DNA of 64,000 nt from Lichenicola sp964247755 (GCA_964247755.1 CAXTVX010000007.1:24176-88175); one strand, 5' to 3'. Numbered from the stretch's first letter, positions 42,898-51,931 are shown. The notes: generated by a model not told the origin, from the letters alone. Program-made: numbers and translations.

Positions 42898-43683
42898 TCA
42901 GCCGGGCGGCATGACCGGCGCCGGCAGCACGCCGGTTCCGGGGCGGGCGAACAGGTAGCCCTGGAACAACGCGATGCCGAGGGCGCGCAGCGTCCGGTAT
43001 TCGGCAACCTGCTCCACGCCTTCCGCCACGAGAGTGATGCCGAGCTCGCGGCACAGCCCGATCATGCTGCGCAGGATCGCCTGTCGCACCGGGTCGGAGT
43101 CGATGCCGCGGATCAGGTGCATGTCGAGCTTGATCAGGTCAGGCTGGAACCCGGCCAGCAGGTCGAGGTTGGAGTGCCCGGCGCCGAAATCGTCGATCGC
43201 CACCTTGAAGCCCATGCCGCGGTAGCTGGACACGATGTCGCGCAGGTGGCGCGGATCGCGCAGCTTCTCGTTCTCGGTGATCTCGAACAGGATCATGTGG
43301 TTGGGCAGGCCGGCCCGCCTGGCCGCGGCCAGGCTGGTCTTCAGGCAGCGCACCGGCTCGTAGATCGCGTTGGGACTGAAGTTGATCGACAGCATCGCGC
43401 CGCTGTCGCGCAGGCCGAGATCGGCTGCGGTGTCGATCGCGGTGATGCGGCACAGCTGCTCGAAGGCATAGCGGTTGGCCTCGGTCACCCGCGACAGGAT
43501 CTCGCCGGCGCCTTCGCCGCTGGTCCCACGCACCAGCGCCTCGTGCGCGAACACGCGCCCGGTCGCCTCGACGATCGGCTGGAACGCCATCGCGATCGGG
43601 GTGTCGAAGCGGTCGCCCTGGCATCCGGCGCAGCCCGTTCCGGTGCGGCTGTCTGTGCTGATAAAGATCGTGTCCATCTGCAT
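42898..43683 (-). CDS. EAL-domain c-di-GMP phosphodiesterase
   Basis: A 261-residue stand-alone EAL protein. Catalytic set present: FAHEALVRG, SINFSPNAI, FEITENEKL, AIDDFGAGHSNL, LIKLDMHLI, LVAEGVEQ and the final FQGYLFARPG. An N-terminal GCAGCQGDRFD segment has a CxxC pair that could bind metal or sense redox. It hydrolyses c-di-GMP to pGpG and may oppose the cyclase at 37.6-38.7 kb. The start is ATG 43683 or 43677. Confidence 0.92.
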   Translation of the reverse strand: MQMDTIFISTDSRTGTGCAGCQGDRFDTPIAMAFQPIVEATGRVFAHEALVRGTSGEGAGEILSRVTEANRYAFEQLCRITAIDTAADLGLRDSGAMLSINFSPNAIYEPVRCLKTSLAAARRAGLPNHMILFEITENEKLRDPRHLRDIVSSYRGMGFKVAIDDFGAGHSNLDLLAGFQPDLIKLDMHLIRGIDSDPVRQAILRSMIGLCRELGITLVAEGVEQVAEYRTLRALGIALFQGYLFARPGTGVLPAPVMPPG

Positions 43684-43845
43684 GGGTCTCGTTGCAAGCG
43701 ATGCCGGCATTCTGGCAGCGGCGGCTTAAATTTCAGTAAAAAAGCGCCCGTCAAAGGTTCCGCCGTCTTGCTGCCATCATGGCTGCCGAGTTTGCGCCGG
43801 TTCCGTGCCGCCACGACGGTGCGGCCATCGATGGAGACCTCGACC

Positions 43846-44157
43846 ATGCGCATCCGCAACCGGATCGTCCCGGCGCTGGCGCTGCTTGGCTGCCTCGCCG
43901 CCGCCGGTCAGGCGGCCGCCCAGCCCTACGGCTATGCCCCGATCCCGCCGCCCCAGTACGAGCCGCCGCCCCCGCCCCCGCCGCCCGGCGAGCGCCTGGC
44001 GTGGCAGGGCGGCGGCTGGGAATGGAACGGCGCCGCCTATGTCTGGCAGCGCGGCCACTACGTCGCCTGGCGTCCGCATTACGGCCGCTGGGTCCCCGGG
44101 CACTGGGACTACCACCGTGGTCCGCGCCCGTTCTGGGTTCCGGCGCACTGGCGCTGA
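43846..44157 (+). CDS. Exported YXWGXW/WXXGXW repeat protein
   Basis: A 103-residue protein with a signal peptide (residues 1-26, ending AAA), a proline-rich stretch (PPPPPPPPGE) and aromatic repeats: WQGGGWEWNGAAYVWQRGHYV, then RWVPGHW and FWVPAHWR. This fits the small WXXGXW (BcpO-related) repeat family of exported proteins, role unknown. The ATG at 43846 has GGAG nine bases upstream; an ATG five codons earlier is possible. Confidence 0.8.
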   Translation: MRIRNRIVPALALLGCLAAAGQAAAQPYGYAPIPPPQYEPPPPPPPPGERLAWQGGGWEWNGAAYVWQRGHYVAWRPHYGRWVPGHWDYHRGPRPFWVPAHWR

Positions 44158-44169
44158 GCCGCTCCGCTA

Positions 44170-44273
44170 GAGCATCACCGGTCAGGTGTGGTCACCTGAC
44201 CGGTGAAGATGCTCGTCGAAACAAGGAGCTGGACCGCAACCGGTGAACGAACGTGAACCGGTCGCGGTCTAGG
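44170..44273. repeat. Palindromic intergenic repeat element (GAGCAT...ATGCTC type)
   Basis: A 14-bp perfect inverted repeat (TCACCGGTCAGGTG, loop TGGT, CACCTGACCGGTGA, 44175-44206) lies inside an outer GAGCAT/ATGCTC pair (44170-44214). It is followed by AACAAGGAGCTGGACCGC and a second CCGGT-rich part ending GGTCTAGG. The frame TAGAGCAT...ATGCTC...AACAAGGAGCTGGA resembles short palindromic repeats dispersed in many alphaproteobacterial genomes. It lies between the YXWGXW gene and the ABC-F gene and touches the latter's stop. Confidence 0.7.
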
Positions 44274-46149
44274 ACGCCGCTTCCAGCGCCTGCTCGGCCT
44301 CCAGCCACTCCGCCTCGGCCGCGGCCTCCGCGCGGCCGATGGCGGCGAGGCGGGTGTTGGCACGGGTGACCCCGTCCGTCTTGCCGGGCGCGTAGGAAGC
44401 CGGATCGGCCAGCACCGCCTCCAGAACCCGCCGCTCCTCGGCCAGCTTGCCCAGCAGCGTCTCCGCGTCGCGCGCCCGCTTGCGCACCGGCGCCAGCGCC
44501 CGCCGTGCCTCGGCGCGGTCACGCCGCTCGTCGGCACGGGCCGGCGCCGGCTGGGTTGCCGACTCCTCGCGGGCAGCGGCGCGGGCCCGCTCCCCAAGCC
44601 AGGCCCGGTAGTCGGCCATGTCGCCCTCGAACGGCTGCACCCGTCCGTCCCCCACCAGCCAGAGCCGGTCGGCGACCAGCTCGACCAGATGGGGGTCGTG
44701 GCTGATCAGCAGCACCGCGCCCTCGAACTCGGCAAGCGCCCGGATCAGCGCGTCGCGGGCGTCGAGGTCGAGATGGTTGGTCGGCTCGTCCAGGATCAGC
44801 AGCTGCGGCGCGTCGCGGGTCGCCAGCGCCAGCAGCAGCCGGGCCTTCTCGCCGCCGGACAGGTCGCGCGACGGGGCGTCGGCACGGTTGGCGTCGAGCC
44901 CGAACCGGGCGAGCTGAGCACGCAGCGCGGTCGGCAGCGCCGCGGGCAGGGCGCGCGCGATGTGCTGCACCGGGCTCTCGTCGGGCAGCAGCTCCTCCGC
45001 CTGGTGCTGGGCGAAATAGCCGACCTTGAGCTTCGGACTGTGCCGGACGGTGCCGGACAGCGGGGGGAGGCGGCCGGCGAGGAGCTTGGCGAAGGTGGAC
45101 TTGCCGTTGCCGTTTGCGCCGAGCAGCGCGATCCGGTCCTCCATGTCGATCCGCAGCGACATCCCGGCGAGCACCACCCGCCCGTCATAGCCGGCGGACG
45201 CGCGTTCCAGCACCAGCATCGGCGGTGCGAGCTGCGCCGGCTCGGGAAACGCGAAGCGGGTGGGCGCGTCCTCGACCACGCTCTCGATCGCGGGCAGCCG
45301 CTCCAGCGCCTTGATCCGTGCCTGCGCCTGGCGCGCCTTGGTCGCCTTGGCGCGGAACCGGTCAACGAAGGACTGCATGTGCGCCCGCCTGGCCGCGATC
45401 CGCTCGGCGGCGCGGTTCTGCTGCAGCGCCTGCTCGGTGCGGATGCGCACGAACTCGTCGTAGCCGCCCGGGGTCAGGCTGAGCCTGCCGCGGTCGAGAT
45501 GGGCGATCGCCTCCACCGCGCGGTCGAGCAGGCCGCGGTCGTGGCTGACGATCAGCGCCGCTCCGGGGAAGCGCGCGAGCCAGCCTTCCAGCCACAGCGT
45601 CGCTTCCAGGTCGAGATGGTTGGTCGGCTCGTCCAGCAGCAGCAGGTCCGGGTTCAGGAACAGCGCGGTCGCCAGCGCCACCCGCATGCGCCAGCCGCCG
45701 GAGAAGTCGTCCACCGCGCGGGCCTGCGCACTCGCGTCGAAGCCGAGCCCGGACAGGATGGCGGCGGCCCGCGCCGGGGCGCTGTCGGCGCCGATCGCGC
45801 GCAGCCGCTCGTGGATGTCGGCCAGCCGGGTGCCGTCGGTGGCGTGCTCCGCCTCCGCCAGCAGCGCGGTACGCTCGGCGTCGCCTGCCAGCACGGTGTC
45901 GACCAGCGACAACGGTCCCGACGGCGCTTCCTGCAGCACCCGCGCCATCCGGGCCCGGCTGGACAGGCGGATCTCGCCGCCGTCCGGCTGGATGTCGCCG
46001 GCGATCGCCGCCAGCAGGGTGGACTTGCCGGCGCCGTTGCGCCCGACCAGCCCGATCCGCCGACCCGGCTCCACCGACAGGTCGGCATGGTCCAGCAGCG
46101 TGCGTCCGGCGATGCGCAGGCTCAGGGCGGAAATGACCAGCAGGCTCAA
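44269..46149 (-). CDS. ABC-F family ATPase (Uup/YheS-like)
   Basis: A 626-residue soluble protein with two ABC domains: Walker A GRNGAGKST and GANGNGKST, signatures FSGGWRMR and LSGGEKARL, Walker B LLLLDEPTNHLDL and LLILDEPTNHLDL, joined by a charged linker (about residues 235-305), and a C-terminal coiled coil (RRDRAEARRALAPVRKR...) as in Uup. ABC-F proteins act on the ribosome E site or affect DNA stability; none transports. The TTG at 46149 gives a family-like N-terminus; a GTG 22 codons upstream would add an atypical extension. Confidence 0.92.
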   Translation of the reverse strand: MSLLVISALSLRIAGRTLLDHADLSVEPGRRIGLVGRNGAGKSTLLAAIAGDIQPDGGEIRLSSRARMARVLQEAPSGPLSLVDTVLAGDAERTALLAEAEHATDGTRLADIHERLRAIGADSAPARAAAILSGLGFDASAQARAVDDFSGGWRMRVALATALFLNPDLLLLDEPTNHLDLEATLWLEGWLARFPGAALIVSHDRGLLDRAVEAIAHLDRGRLSLTPGGYDEFVRIRTEQALQQNRAAERIAARRAHMQSFVDRFRAKATKARQAQARIKALERLPAIESVVEDAPTRFAFPEPAQLAPPMLVLERASAGYDGRVVLAGMSLRIDMEDRIALLGANGNGKSTFAKLLAGRLPPLSGTVRHSPKLKVGYFAQHQAEELLPDESPVQHIARALPAALPTALRAQLARFGLDANRADAPSRDLSGGEKARLLLALATRDAPQLLILDEPTNHLDLDARDALIRALAEFEGAVLLISHDPHLVELVADRLWLVGDGRVQPFEGDMADYRAWLGERARAAAREESATQPAPARADERRDRAEARRALAPVRKRARDAETLLGKLAEERRVLEAVLADPASYAPGKTDGVTRANTRLAAIGRAEAAAEAEWLEAEQALEAAS

Positions 46150-46283
46150 CCGCGCGATGCTCCGTGATGCGTCCTGGCGTGACGCGGTTCTAGCAGCCGG
46201 CCCATCGGCGGTCACAGTGGCGGGCGCCCGGTTTTTGCTCTAAGCGGCGCGCAACCCGTTCCCGCACACCAGGAGACACCATC

Positions 46284-46706
46284 ATGGCGACCGAGCGCAC
46301 CCTGTCGATCCTCAAGCCGGACGCGACCCGTCGCAACCTGACCGGCCGGATCAACGCCCTGTTCGAGGAGGCGGGCCTGCGTATCGTGGCGCAGAAGCGC
46401 ATCCGGCTGTCCGACGCCGTGGCCGGCGCGTTCTACGCCGTGCACAAGGAGCGCCCGTTCTATGCGAGCCTGGTGTCGTCGATGACCGCCGGGCCGGTGG
46501 TGGTGCAGGTGCTGGAAGGCGAGGACGCGGTGTCGAGGCATCGCGAGGTGATGGGCGCCACCGACCCGAAGAAGGCGGAGCCGCACACGGTGCGCGCGCA
46601 GTTCGCCGAAAGCATCGAGGCGAACTCGGTGCACGGCTCGGACAGCCCGGAGAATGCCGCCGCCGAGATCGCGTTCTTCTTCGCCGGCACCGAAATCCTG
46701 CCCTGA
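46284..46706 (+). CDS. ndk: Nucleoside diphosphate kinase
   Basis: A 140-residue NDK that equilibrates nucleoside triphosphate pools. N-terminal ERTLSILKPDATRRNLTG and the phosphohistidine motif NSVHGSDSPENA (His near residue 117) are both intact. AGGAGACACCATC precedes the ATG. The MFS gene begins 17 bases downstream. Confidence 0.97.
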   Translation: MATERTLSILKPDATRRNLTGRINALFEEAGLRIVAQKRIRLSDAVAGAFYAVHKERPFYASLVSSMTAGPVVVQVLEGEDAVSRHREVMGATDPKKAEPHTVRAQFAESIEANSVHGSDSPENAAAEIAFFFAGTEILP

Positions 46707-46723
46707 CCGCAGCGTCCCGGGCC

Positions 46724-48004
46724 GTGCCGGCACCCCGGGCGGGCTGGTCCGCCATCGCAGCCGCGGTGGCGGGCAACCTGCTCGAGGTGTTCGACTTCAT
46801 CGCCTACGGCACCTTCGCGGTGATGATCGGTCGGGTGTTCTTTCCCGCCCACGACCCGTTCGTGTCGCTGCTGCTGTCGGTCGCCACCTTCGGCATCGGC
46901 TTCGTCACCCGCCCGCTCGGCGCGCTGGCGGTCGGCCTGATCGCCGACCGGCACGGCAGGCGGGCCGGGATGCTGGTCTCGCTATGGCTGATGGGGCTCG
47001 GCAGCCTCCTGATCGCGGTGCTGCCGGGTTACGACAGCATCGGCCTCGCAGCACCCGCGCTGCTGGTGCTGGCCCGCCTGATCCAGGGCCTGGCCTGGGG
47101 CGCCGAGGTCGGCCCCGCCACCACCTTCCTGCTGGAGAATGCGCCGCCTGGCCGCAGCGGGCTCTATGCGTCCTGGCAGTCCGCCAGCCAGAGCCTGGCC
47201 CAGCTCGCCAGCGGCCTGATCGGCCTCGTCGCCACCGCCCTGCTGGGCGGCGCGGCGATGACCGGCTGGGGATGGCGGGTGCCGTTCGCGCTCGGCGCCC
47301 TCCTGGTGCCGGTCGGACTGCTGCTGCGCACCGGGCTGGGCGGCGAACCGCCGCTGCCGCCCGCGTCCGGTCGAAGCCGCCTCGCCCTGCTCGGCAGCAG
47401 CGGCGCGTTGTCGCTGGGGTGCGCGCTGATGCTGCTGGTGGCCGGCACCGTCAGCCAGTACTTCCTCAACTACATCACCACCTATGCCCTGGTGGCGCTG
47501 CACATGCCGGCGGCACTCGCGCTGTCCGGCACCGTGCTGGCCGGGCTGTTCGGCGCGCTGGCGGCGCTGGCCGGCGGGGTGCTGTCCGACCGCACCGGCC
47601 GGTTCGCGGTGATCCTGCTGCCGCGGCTGCTGCTGGCGCTGCTGATCGTGCCGATGCTGATGCTGCTGCACGCCGACCCGGCGCCCTGGCTGTTCGCGGT
47701 CGTGGTCGCCGTGATCGCGGTGCTCCAGGTCGGCAGCTTCGCTGCCAGCCTGGTGCTGCTGGTCGAGCTGTTCCCGCCTGCGGTGCGCAGCACCGGGTTC
47801 GGGCTGCTCTACGCCGTCGCCATCTCCGCCTTCGGCGGCACCGCGCAGATCGTGTTCACCGCGCTGATCCGCTCCACCGGCGACCCGGTGTCGCCGGCCT
47901 GGTACCTGGCGCTGGTGAACCTGCTCTGCGTCGGCGCCGCGTGGGTCCTGATGCGCCGGCGCCCGGCTACAGGTAGTAGCGGAACACGATCGCCCGCAGC
48001 ATGA
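46724..48004 (+). CDS. MFS transporter, metabolite/H+ symporter-like
   Basis: A 426-residue, 12-helix transporter. Loop 2-3 carries the MFS motif GLIADRHGRRAGM (about residues 73-85), helix 4-5 has LARLIQGLAWGAEVGPATTFLLENAPPGRSGLYASWQ, as in the citrate/shikimate/ProP (MHS) subgroup, and helix 8-9 repeats with GVLSDRTGR. N-terminal NLLEVFDFIAYG is also MHS-like. The substrate is probably a carboxylate, unproven. It starts at GTG and its 3' end overlaps the convergent DUF2142 gene by 38 bases. Confidence 0.88.
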   Translation: MPAPRAGWSAIAAAVAGNLLEVFDFIAYGTFAVMIGRVFFPAHDPFVSLLLSVATFGIGFVTRPLGALAVGLIADRHGRRAGMLVSLWLMGLGSLLIAVLPGYDSIGLAAPALLVLARLIQGLAWGAEVGPATTFLLENAPPGRSGLYASWQSASQSLAQLASGLIGLVATALLGGAAMTGWGWRVPFALGALLVPVGLLLRTGLGGEPPLPPASGRSRLALLGSSGALSLGCALMLLVAGTVSQYFLNYITTYALVALHMPAALALSGTVLAGLFGALAALAGGVLSDRTGRFAVILLPRLLLALLIVPMLMLLHADPAPWLFAVVVAVIAVLQVGSFAASLVLLVELFPPAVRSTGFGLLYAVAISAFGGTAQIVFTALIRSTGDPVSPAWYLALVNLLCVGAAWVLMRRRPATGSSGTRSPAA

Positions 48005-49307
48005 CCGCGATCGACAGCGCCGGATAGAAGCACAGCCCTGCCATCGCCCAGGACGAAAGCCGGACCCGGCCGCACGGCAGCGCGAGGCCGAGGAACGGCA
48101 CCAGCGGCAGGAAGTAGCGGCCCTGTATTCCCTCGATCGTGCGGCTGCCGATCGGGCTCCAGCTCAGGTACTGCAGCACGAAGATGGCGCCGACCGCGGC
48201 GGCGACGAGGCCGGTCACGGCGATCCGCCGCCGCGTGCCGGATCCCGGCGTGCGCGAGACGGAGAAGGCTGCCAGCAGCACCAGGCCGGTGAGGGCGTAG
48301 TACGGGTTCGGCAGCGTGGTGTCGAGCCAGCCGAGCACGCCCACTGCCTGCCGGCAGTAGGGGCAGCCCTGGCTCCACTGGATCTGCATCGTGGTGCGGA
48401 GCAGCGTGATGCAGATGCCGGGATGCAGGACCAGGGCCTGCATCTGCCTCGCCATTTGCAACGACGCCACGTGCGGCAAGGTGACGTGGTCCGCGAGCAG
48501 GGTCCAGCCCAGCACCGCCCCGATCGCGCTGCCGGCACCGCCAAGCCGGGCACGCAGCGGAGCCGGCGACAGCAGCGGCAGCAGGCAGAGCGGCAGGTAG
48601 GCTGGCCGCGCCATCGCCACGATCGCCAGCGTCACGCAGCCCAGGGCCGAGCCGTGCCGGATCGCCGGTGCGCGGACCAGCAGCACCGCCGACAGCGCCG
48701 ACAGGGCGATCATCGGCCCGTCCTGCGACATCGAGCCGAACAGCGCCAGCACCATCGGCAGGCAGAGGAGGGTGAACAGCAGCGGGGCCAGGCCGCCGGA
48801 CAGGGCGATCGCGGCCGCCGCGACCGCTGCACTCGCGGCACCGTTCAGCAGACGCGACAGCAGCATCCCGTGCAGCACCGACAGCCTGGCCGTTCGTGCA
48901 ACCACCTGGCCCAGTGCCGAGGGGAGATACAGCAGCGGCGGGTAGATCGCGGTGTTGGGGAACGACATCACGCCCTTGTCGCCCCAGCCGATCCAGGCCG
49001 CGCGATCGGCCATTGCGCGGGTTTCCTTGATCTCCCGATGGAAGCGTATCCCCTCGACTGTCGTCGCCAGCCGGTCCAGCCCGAGATCGACGGTGCCGCC
49101 GGCCCGGCTGCCGTCGAGGCGAACCGCGACGAGCCCGCCGGATGCGACCTGGTCTGCCCGCTCGGCATGGTTGAGTTCGTCCGCCGCCTGGAACGGCGGC
49201 ATCAGCAGCGCGATCGTCGGCACCGCGACCGCGGCGTACACGCAGAACAGCGCCGCCAGCAGACGCGGGATCATGACCGGGTCCGGCCTCGGCAACCACA
49301 GGCGCAC
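47967..49307 (-). CDS. DUF2142 family membrane protein
   Basis: A 446-residue polytopic protein with about nine hydrophobic segments. FQAADELNHAERADQV in the first large loop and QGRYFLPLVPFLGL in the last are marks of DUF2142, a family of lipid-linked glycosyltransferase-like proteins often in polysaccharide loci. A loop with QWSQGCPYCRQ contributes a cysteine pair. The GTG at 49307 follows AGGACGGGCGG; the ATG at 49274 is an alternative. It lies 9 bases after purN. Confidence 0.82.
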   Translation of the reverse strand: MRLWLPRPDPVMIPRLLAALFCVYAAVAVPTIALLMPPFQAADELNHAERADQVASGGLVAVRLDGSRAGGTVDLGLDRLATTVEGIRFHREIKETRAMADRAAWIGWGDKGVMSFPNTAIYPPLLYLPSALGQVVARTARLSVLHGMLLSRLLNGAASAAVAAAAIALSGGLAPLLFTLLCLPMVLALFGSMSQDGPMIALSALSAVLLVRAPAIRHGSALGCVTLAIVAMARPAYLPLCLLPLLSPAPLRARLGGAGSAIGAVLGWTLLADHVTLPHVASLQMARQMQALVLHPGICITLLRTTMQIQWSQGCPYCRQAVGVLGWLDTTLPNPYYALTGLVLLAAFSVSRTPGSGTRRRIAVTGLVAAAVGAIFVLQYLSWSPIGSRTIEGIQGRYFLPLVPFLGLALPCGRVRLSSWAMAGLCFYPALSIAVMLRAIVFRYYL

Positions 49308-49316
49308 CCGCCCGTC

Positions 49317-49919
49317 CTAGACCGCCGGCACCGCGCCGAGCTGCGCCAGGTATCGAGCCAGCACCGCCGGATACAGCACGTGCTCCTGCGCCAGCACCCG
49401 GGCGGCCAGGATGTCCGGCGTGTCGCCCGGCAGCACCGGCACCGTCGCCTGGCCCAGGATCGGGCCCTCGTCCATCACGGCCGTGACCAGGTGCACGGTG
49501 CAGCCATGTCGCACCTCGCCCGCCTCCAGCACCCGCTGGTGGGTGTGCAGGCCGGGATAGGCCGGCAGCAGGCTCGGATGGATGTTGAGCATCCGGCCGG
49601 CCCAGCGACCGGTCAGCCAGGGGGTCAGCAGCCGCATGTAGCCGGCGAGGCACACGCAGCCGATCCCGGCTTCCTCCAGCGCGGCGTCGATCGCCCGCTC
49701 GTGCGCCTCGCGGTCGCCGCGATAGGGCCGGTGGTCAATCGCGCGCGACGCGATCCCGGCTCCTGCCGCCACACGCAGCGCCGGGGCGCCGGGGTTGTTG
49801 CTCAGCACCAGCGCGATCGTGGCCGGGTAGGCGGGGTCGCGGGCGGCGTCCAGCAGTGCCGTCATGTTGCTGCCGCGGCCGCTGGCCAGCACCGCGACCC
49901 GGGTGCGCTCCGGGTGCAT
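49317..49919 (-). CDS. purN: Phosphoribosylglycinamide formyltransferase
   Basis: A 200-residue GART, the third step of purine synthesis using 10-formyl-THF. Seen: VAVLASGRGSNMTALLDA, VCLAGYMRLLTPWL, the catalytic NIHPSLLPAYPGLHTHQR and the HLVTAVMDEGPILGQ Asp. It overlaps the purM stop (TGATG), the usual purM-purN pairing. Confidence 0.95.
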   Translation of the reverse strand: MHPERTRVAVLASGRGSNMTALLDAARDPAYPATIALVLSNNPGAPALRVAAGAGIASRAIDHRPYRGDREAHERAIDAALEEAGIGCVCLAGYMRLLTPWLTGRWAGRMLNIHPSLLPAYPGLHTHQRVLEAGEVRHGCTVHLVTAVMDEGPILGQATVPVLPGDTPDILAARVLAQEHVLYPAVLARYLAQLGAVPAV

Positions 49920-50986
49920 CAGAAGGTGGGGTCGTGCGAGAAGCGCAAGGCGGGCGGCGCGTCCGGGCTGGGCGCCTGCTCGATCCGCCCGATGAGAGTG
50001 AACGCCTCGCCGAGCTCGGCCAGCAGCGCCGTGGCGTTGACCACGTTCGACACCACCAGCGCCATGCCGATGCCGCAGTTGAACACGCGCAGCATCTCCT
50101 CCGGCGCCACCTGTCCGGCCTGCGCCAGCCAGGGGAACACCGGCGGCATGGTCCAGGCGCTGCCGTCCAGCACCGCGGTCACCCCCGCCGGCAGCACGCG
50201 CGGCAGGTTGCCGGGCAGGCCGCCGCCGGTGATGTGGGCCGCTCCCTTCAGCAGGCCGGCGCGATGCAGCGCCAGCACCGGCGACACGTAGAGGCGGGTC
50301 GGCACCATCAGCGCCTCGCCGAGCGACAAGCCGGGGGCGAACGGCGCCGGCGCGTCCCAGCCGAGGCCGGCCTGCGTCGCGATGGCGCGCACCAAGGAAA
50401 AGCCGTTGGAATGCACCCCGCTGGACGGCAGGCCGAGGATGACGTCGCCATGCCCGATCCGGCCGGGAAGCAGCGCGTCGCGCTCCGCCGCGCCCACCGC
50501 GAAGCCGGCGAGGTCGTAGTGCCCGGGGGCATACATGCCCGGCATCTCCGCGGTCTCGCCGCCGACCAGGGCGCAGCCCGACAGCCGGCAGCCCTCGGCG
50601 ATGCCGCGCACCACCTTGGCGGCGTCGGCGACCGCGAGCTTGCCGGTGGCGAAGTAGTCCAGGAAGAACAGCGGCTCGGCGCCTTGCACCACCAGGTCGT
50701 TGACGCACATCGCCACCAGGTCGATGCCCACCGTTTCGTGCCGTCCGGTCTCGATCGCCAGCAGGAGCTTGGTGCCAACGCCGTCGGTGCACGACACCAG
50801 CACCGGGTCGCGGAAGCCTGCCGCCTTGAGGTCGAACAGCGCCCCGAACCCGCCGAGGCCGCCCATGGTGCCGGGCCGCGCGGTCGCCTTCGCCGCCGGT
50901 CCGATCGCCTCGACCAGCGCGTCGCCGGCCTCGATGTCCACGCCGGCTCCGCGATAGGACGCTCCGGCTGGCGGTTCGACGTTCAT
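49919..50986 (-). CDS. purM: Phosphoribosylformylglycinamidine cyclo-ligase
   Basis: A 355-residue AIR synthetase. Seen: SYRGAGVDIEAGD near the start, VSCTDGVGTKLLLA (ATP-binding), LVGGETAEMPGMY, GLPSSGVHSNGFSLVR, HITGGGLPGNLPRVLP and FNCGIGMALVV. It diverges from hdaA, an arrangement common in alphaproteobacteria. Confidence 0.96.
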   Translation of the reverse strand: MNVEPPAGASYRGAGVDIEAGDALVEAIGPAAKATARPGTMGGLGGFGALFDLKAAGFRDPVLVSCTDGVGTKLLLAIETGRHETVGIDLVAMCVNDLVVQGAEPLFFLDYFATGKLAVADAAKVVRGIAEGCRLSGCALVGGETAEMPGMYAPGHYDLAGFAVGAAERDALLPGRIGHGDVILGLPSSGVHSNGFSLVRAIATQAGLGWDAPAPFAPGLSLGEALMVPTRLYVSPVLALHRAGLLKGAAHITGGGLPGNLPRVLPAGVTAVLDGSAWTMPPVFPWLAQAGQVAPEEMLRVFNCGIGMALVVSNVVNATALLAELGEAFTLIGRIEQAPSPDAPPALRFSHDPTF

Positions 50987-51136
50987 GCGGCATGACCTTC
51001 CGGTTCGATCGCGGCTGCGGCGCCCCGGTGCGGCAAGGACCGGATCGCGCCCGAAGCTGGACTCTTGAACCGGACCATTTACGGCAGGCGGAACGGCGCG
51101 CAAAGCGGCGGAACGGTGGGCGAGGGCGAGTCGGCG

Positions 51137-51901
51137 GTGCAGGCGCACGATCATGACGGGGACGAGGAGCGGGGCCTGCGCCAGCTCGCCCTGCCGTTCG
51201 CGCACCGGCCGCGCTTCGAGCGCGCCGACTTCCTCCGGGCCGGCTCCAACGCCCAGGCCCTGGCCTGGCTCGGGCCCGAAAGCGGTTCCGGCTGGCCGCA
51301 GCGGCGGCTGGCGCTGTGGGGCGAGGCCGGCACCGGCAAGACCCACCTGCTGCACGTGTGGGCGGCCGAGCACGACGCGCTGCTGCTGCCCGGCACGGCG
51401 TTGCGCGATCCCGACCTGCTGCGTCGCCCGAAGCGCGCGCGGGCGGTTGCGGTGGACGACGCCGACGCCGCCCCGGACGAGCCGGCGCTGCTGCACCTGC
51501 TGAACGCGGCGCAGGAGGCCGGGCTGCCGGTGCTGCTGACCGCGCGTGCCGCTCCGGCGCGCTGGGGGGTGGCGCTGCCCGACCTCGACAGCCGCCTGCG
51601 CGCGACCCATTCGGTGGCGATCGGCCGACCGGACGACGAGCTGCTGCGCATCCTGCTGATGCGCCTGCTGGTGGAGCGGCAGCTGGTGGTGGCGCCGGCG
51701 GTGATCGACTGGCTGCTGCCGCGCCTGCCGCGCACCGCCGGCGCCATGCGCGAGGCGGCGCGCCGGCTGGACGAGACGGCGCTGGCCTCGGGGCGCGGCG
51801 TGAGCCGGGCGCTCGCCGCCGCGGTGCTGGCCGGGATGCTGGCCTGGCCCGACAAGGCGGGGGAAGGCGAGCCGGAGCCGGGCGGCGCCCGTCTGCTCTA
51901 G
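51137..51901 (+). CDS. hdaA: Hda-type DnaA regulatory inactivator
   Basis: A DnaA-related AAA protein of about 254 residues. N-terminal QLALPFAHRPRF is a beta-clamp-binding motif followed by the DnaA-like core; Walker A GEAGTGKTHLLHVW and an Asp pair in AVAVDDADAA follow, then the lid region LLPRLPRTAGAMREAARRLDE. There is no DNA-binding domain IV. HdaA stimulates DnaA-ATP hydrolysis after initiation. The start is unclear: GTG 51137 has GAGGGCGAG upstream, while GTG 51116 or TTG 51065 would lengthen the N-terminus. Confidence 0.88.
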   Translation: MQAHDHDGDEERGLRQLALPFAHRPRFERADFLRAGSNAQALAWLGPESGSGWPQRRLALWGEAGTGKTHLLHVWAAEHDALLLPGTALRDPDLLRRPKRARAVAVDDADAAPDEPALLHLLNAAQEAGLPVLLTARAAPARWGVALPDLDSRLRATHSVAIGRPDDELLRILLMRLLVERQLVVAPAVIDWLLPRLPRTAGAMREAARRLDETALASGRGVSRALAAAVLAGMLAWPDKAGEGEPEPGGARLL

Positions 51902-51923
51902 GAGCGCGTCTGCTCTAGGAGCG
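51890..51923. repeat. Tandem 17-bp duplication across the hdaA stop codon
   Basis: CGTCTGCTCTAGGAGCG occurs twice head to tail (51890-51906 and 51907-51923), duplicating the hdaA TAG stop. An adjoining inverted repeat GCGCGTCCGG...CCGGACGCGC (51921-51949) can form a hairpin that may end hdaA transcription and overlaps the 3' end of the convergent dehydrogenase gene. Confidence 0.7.
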
Positions 51924-51931
51924 CGTCCGGC

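Noticed and set aside
46150..46215. GTG start of the ABC-F gene at 46215
   Set aside because: The extra 22 residues are unlike the family N-terminus, and TTG 46149 has GGAG upstream and gives a normal start.
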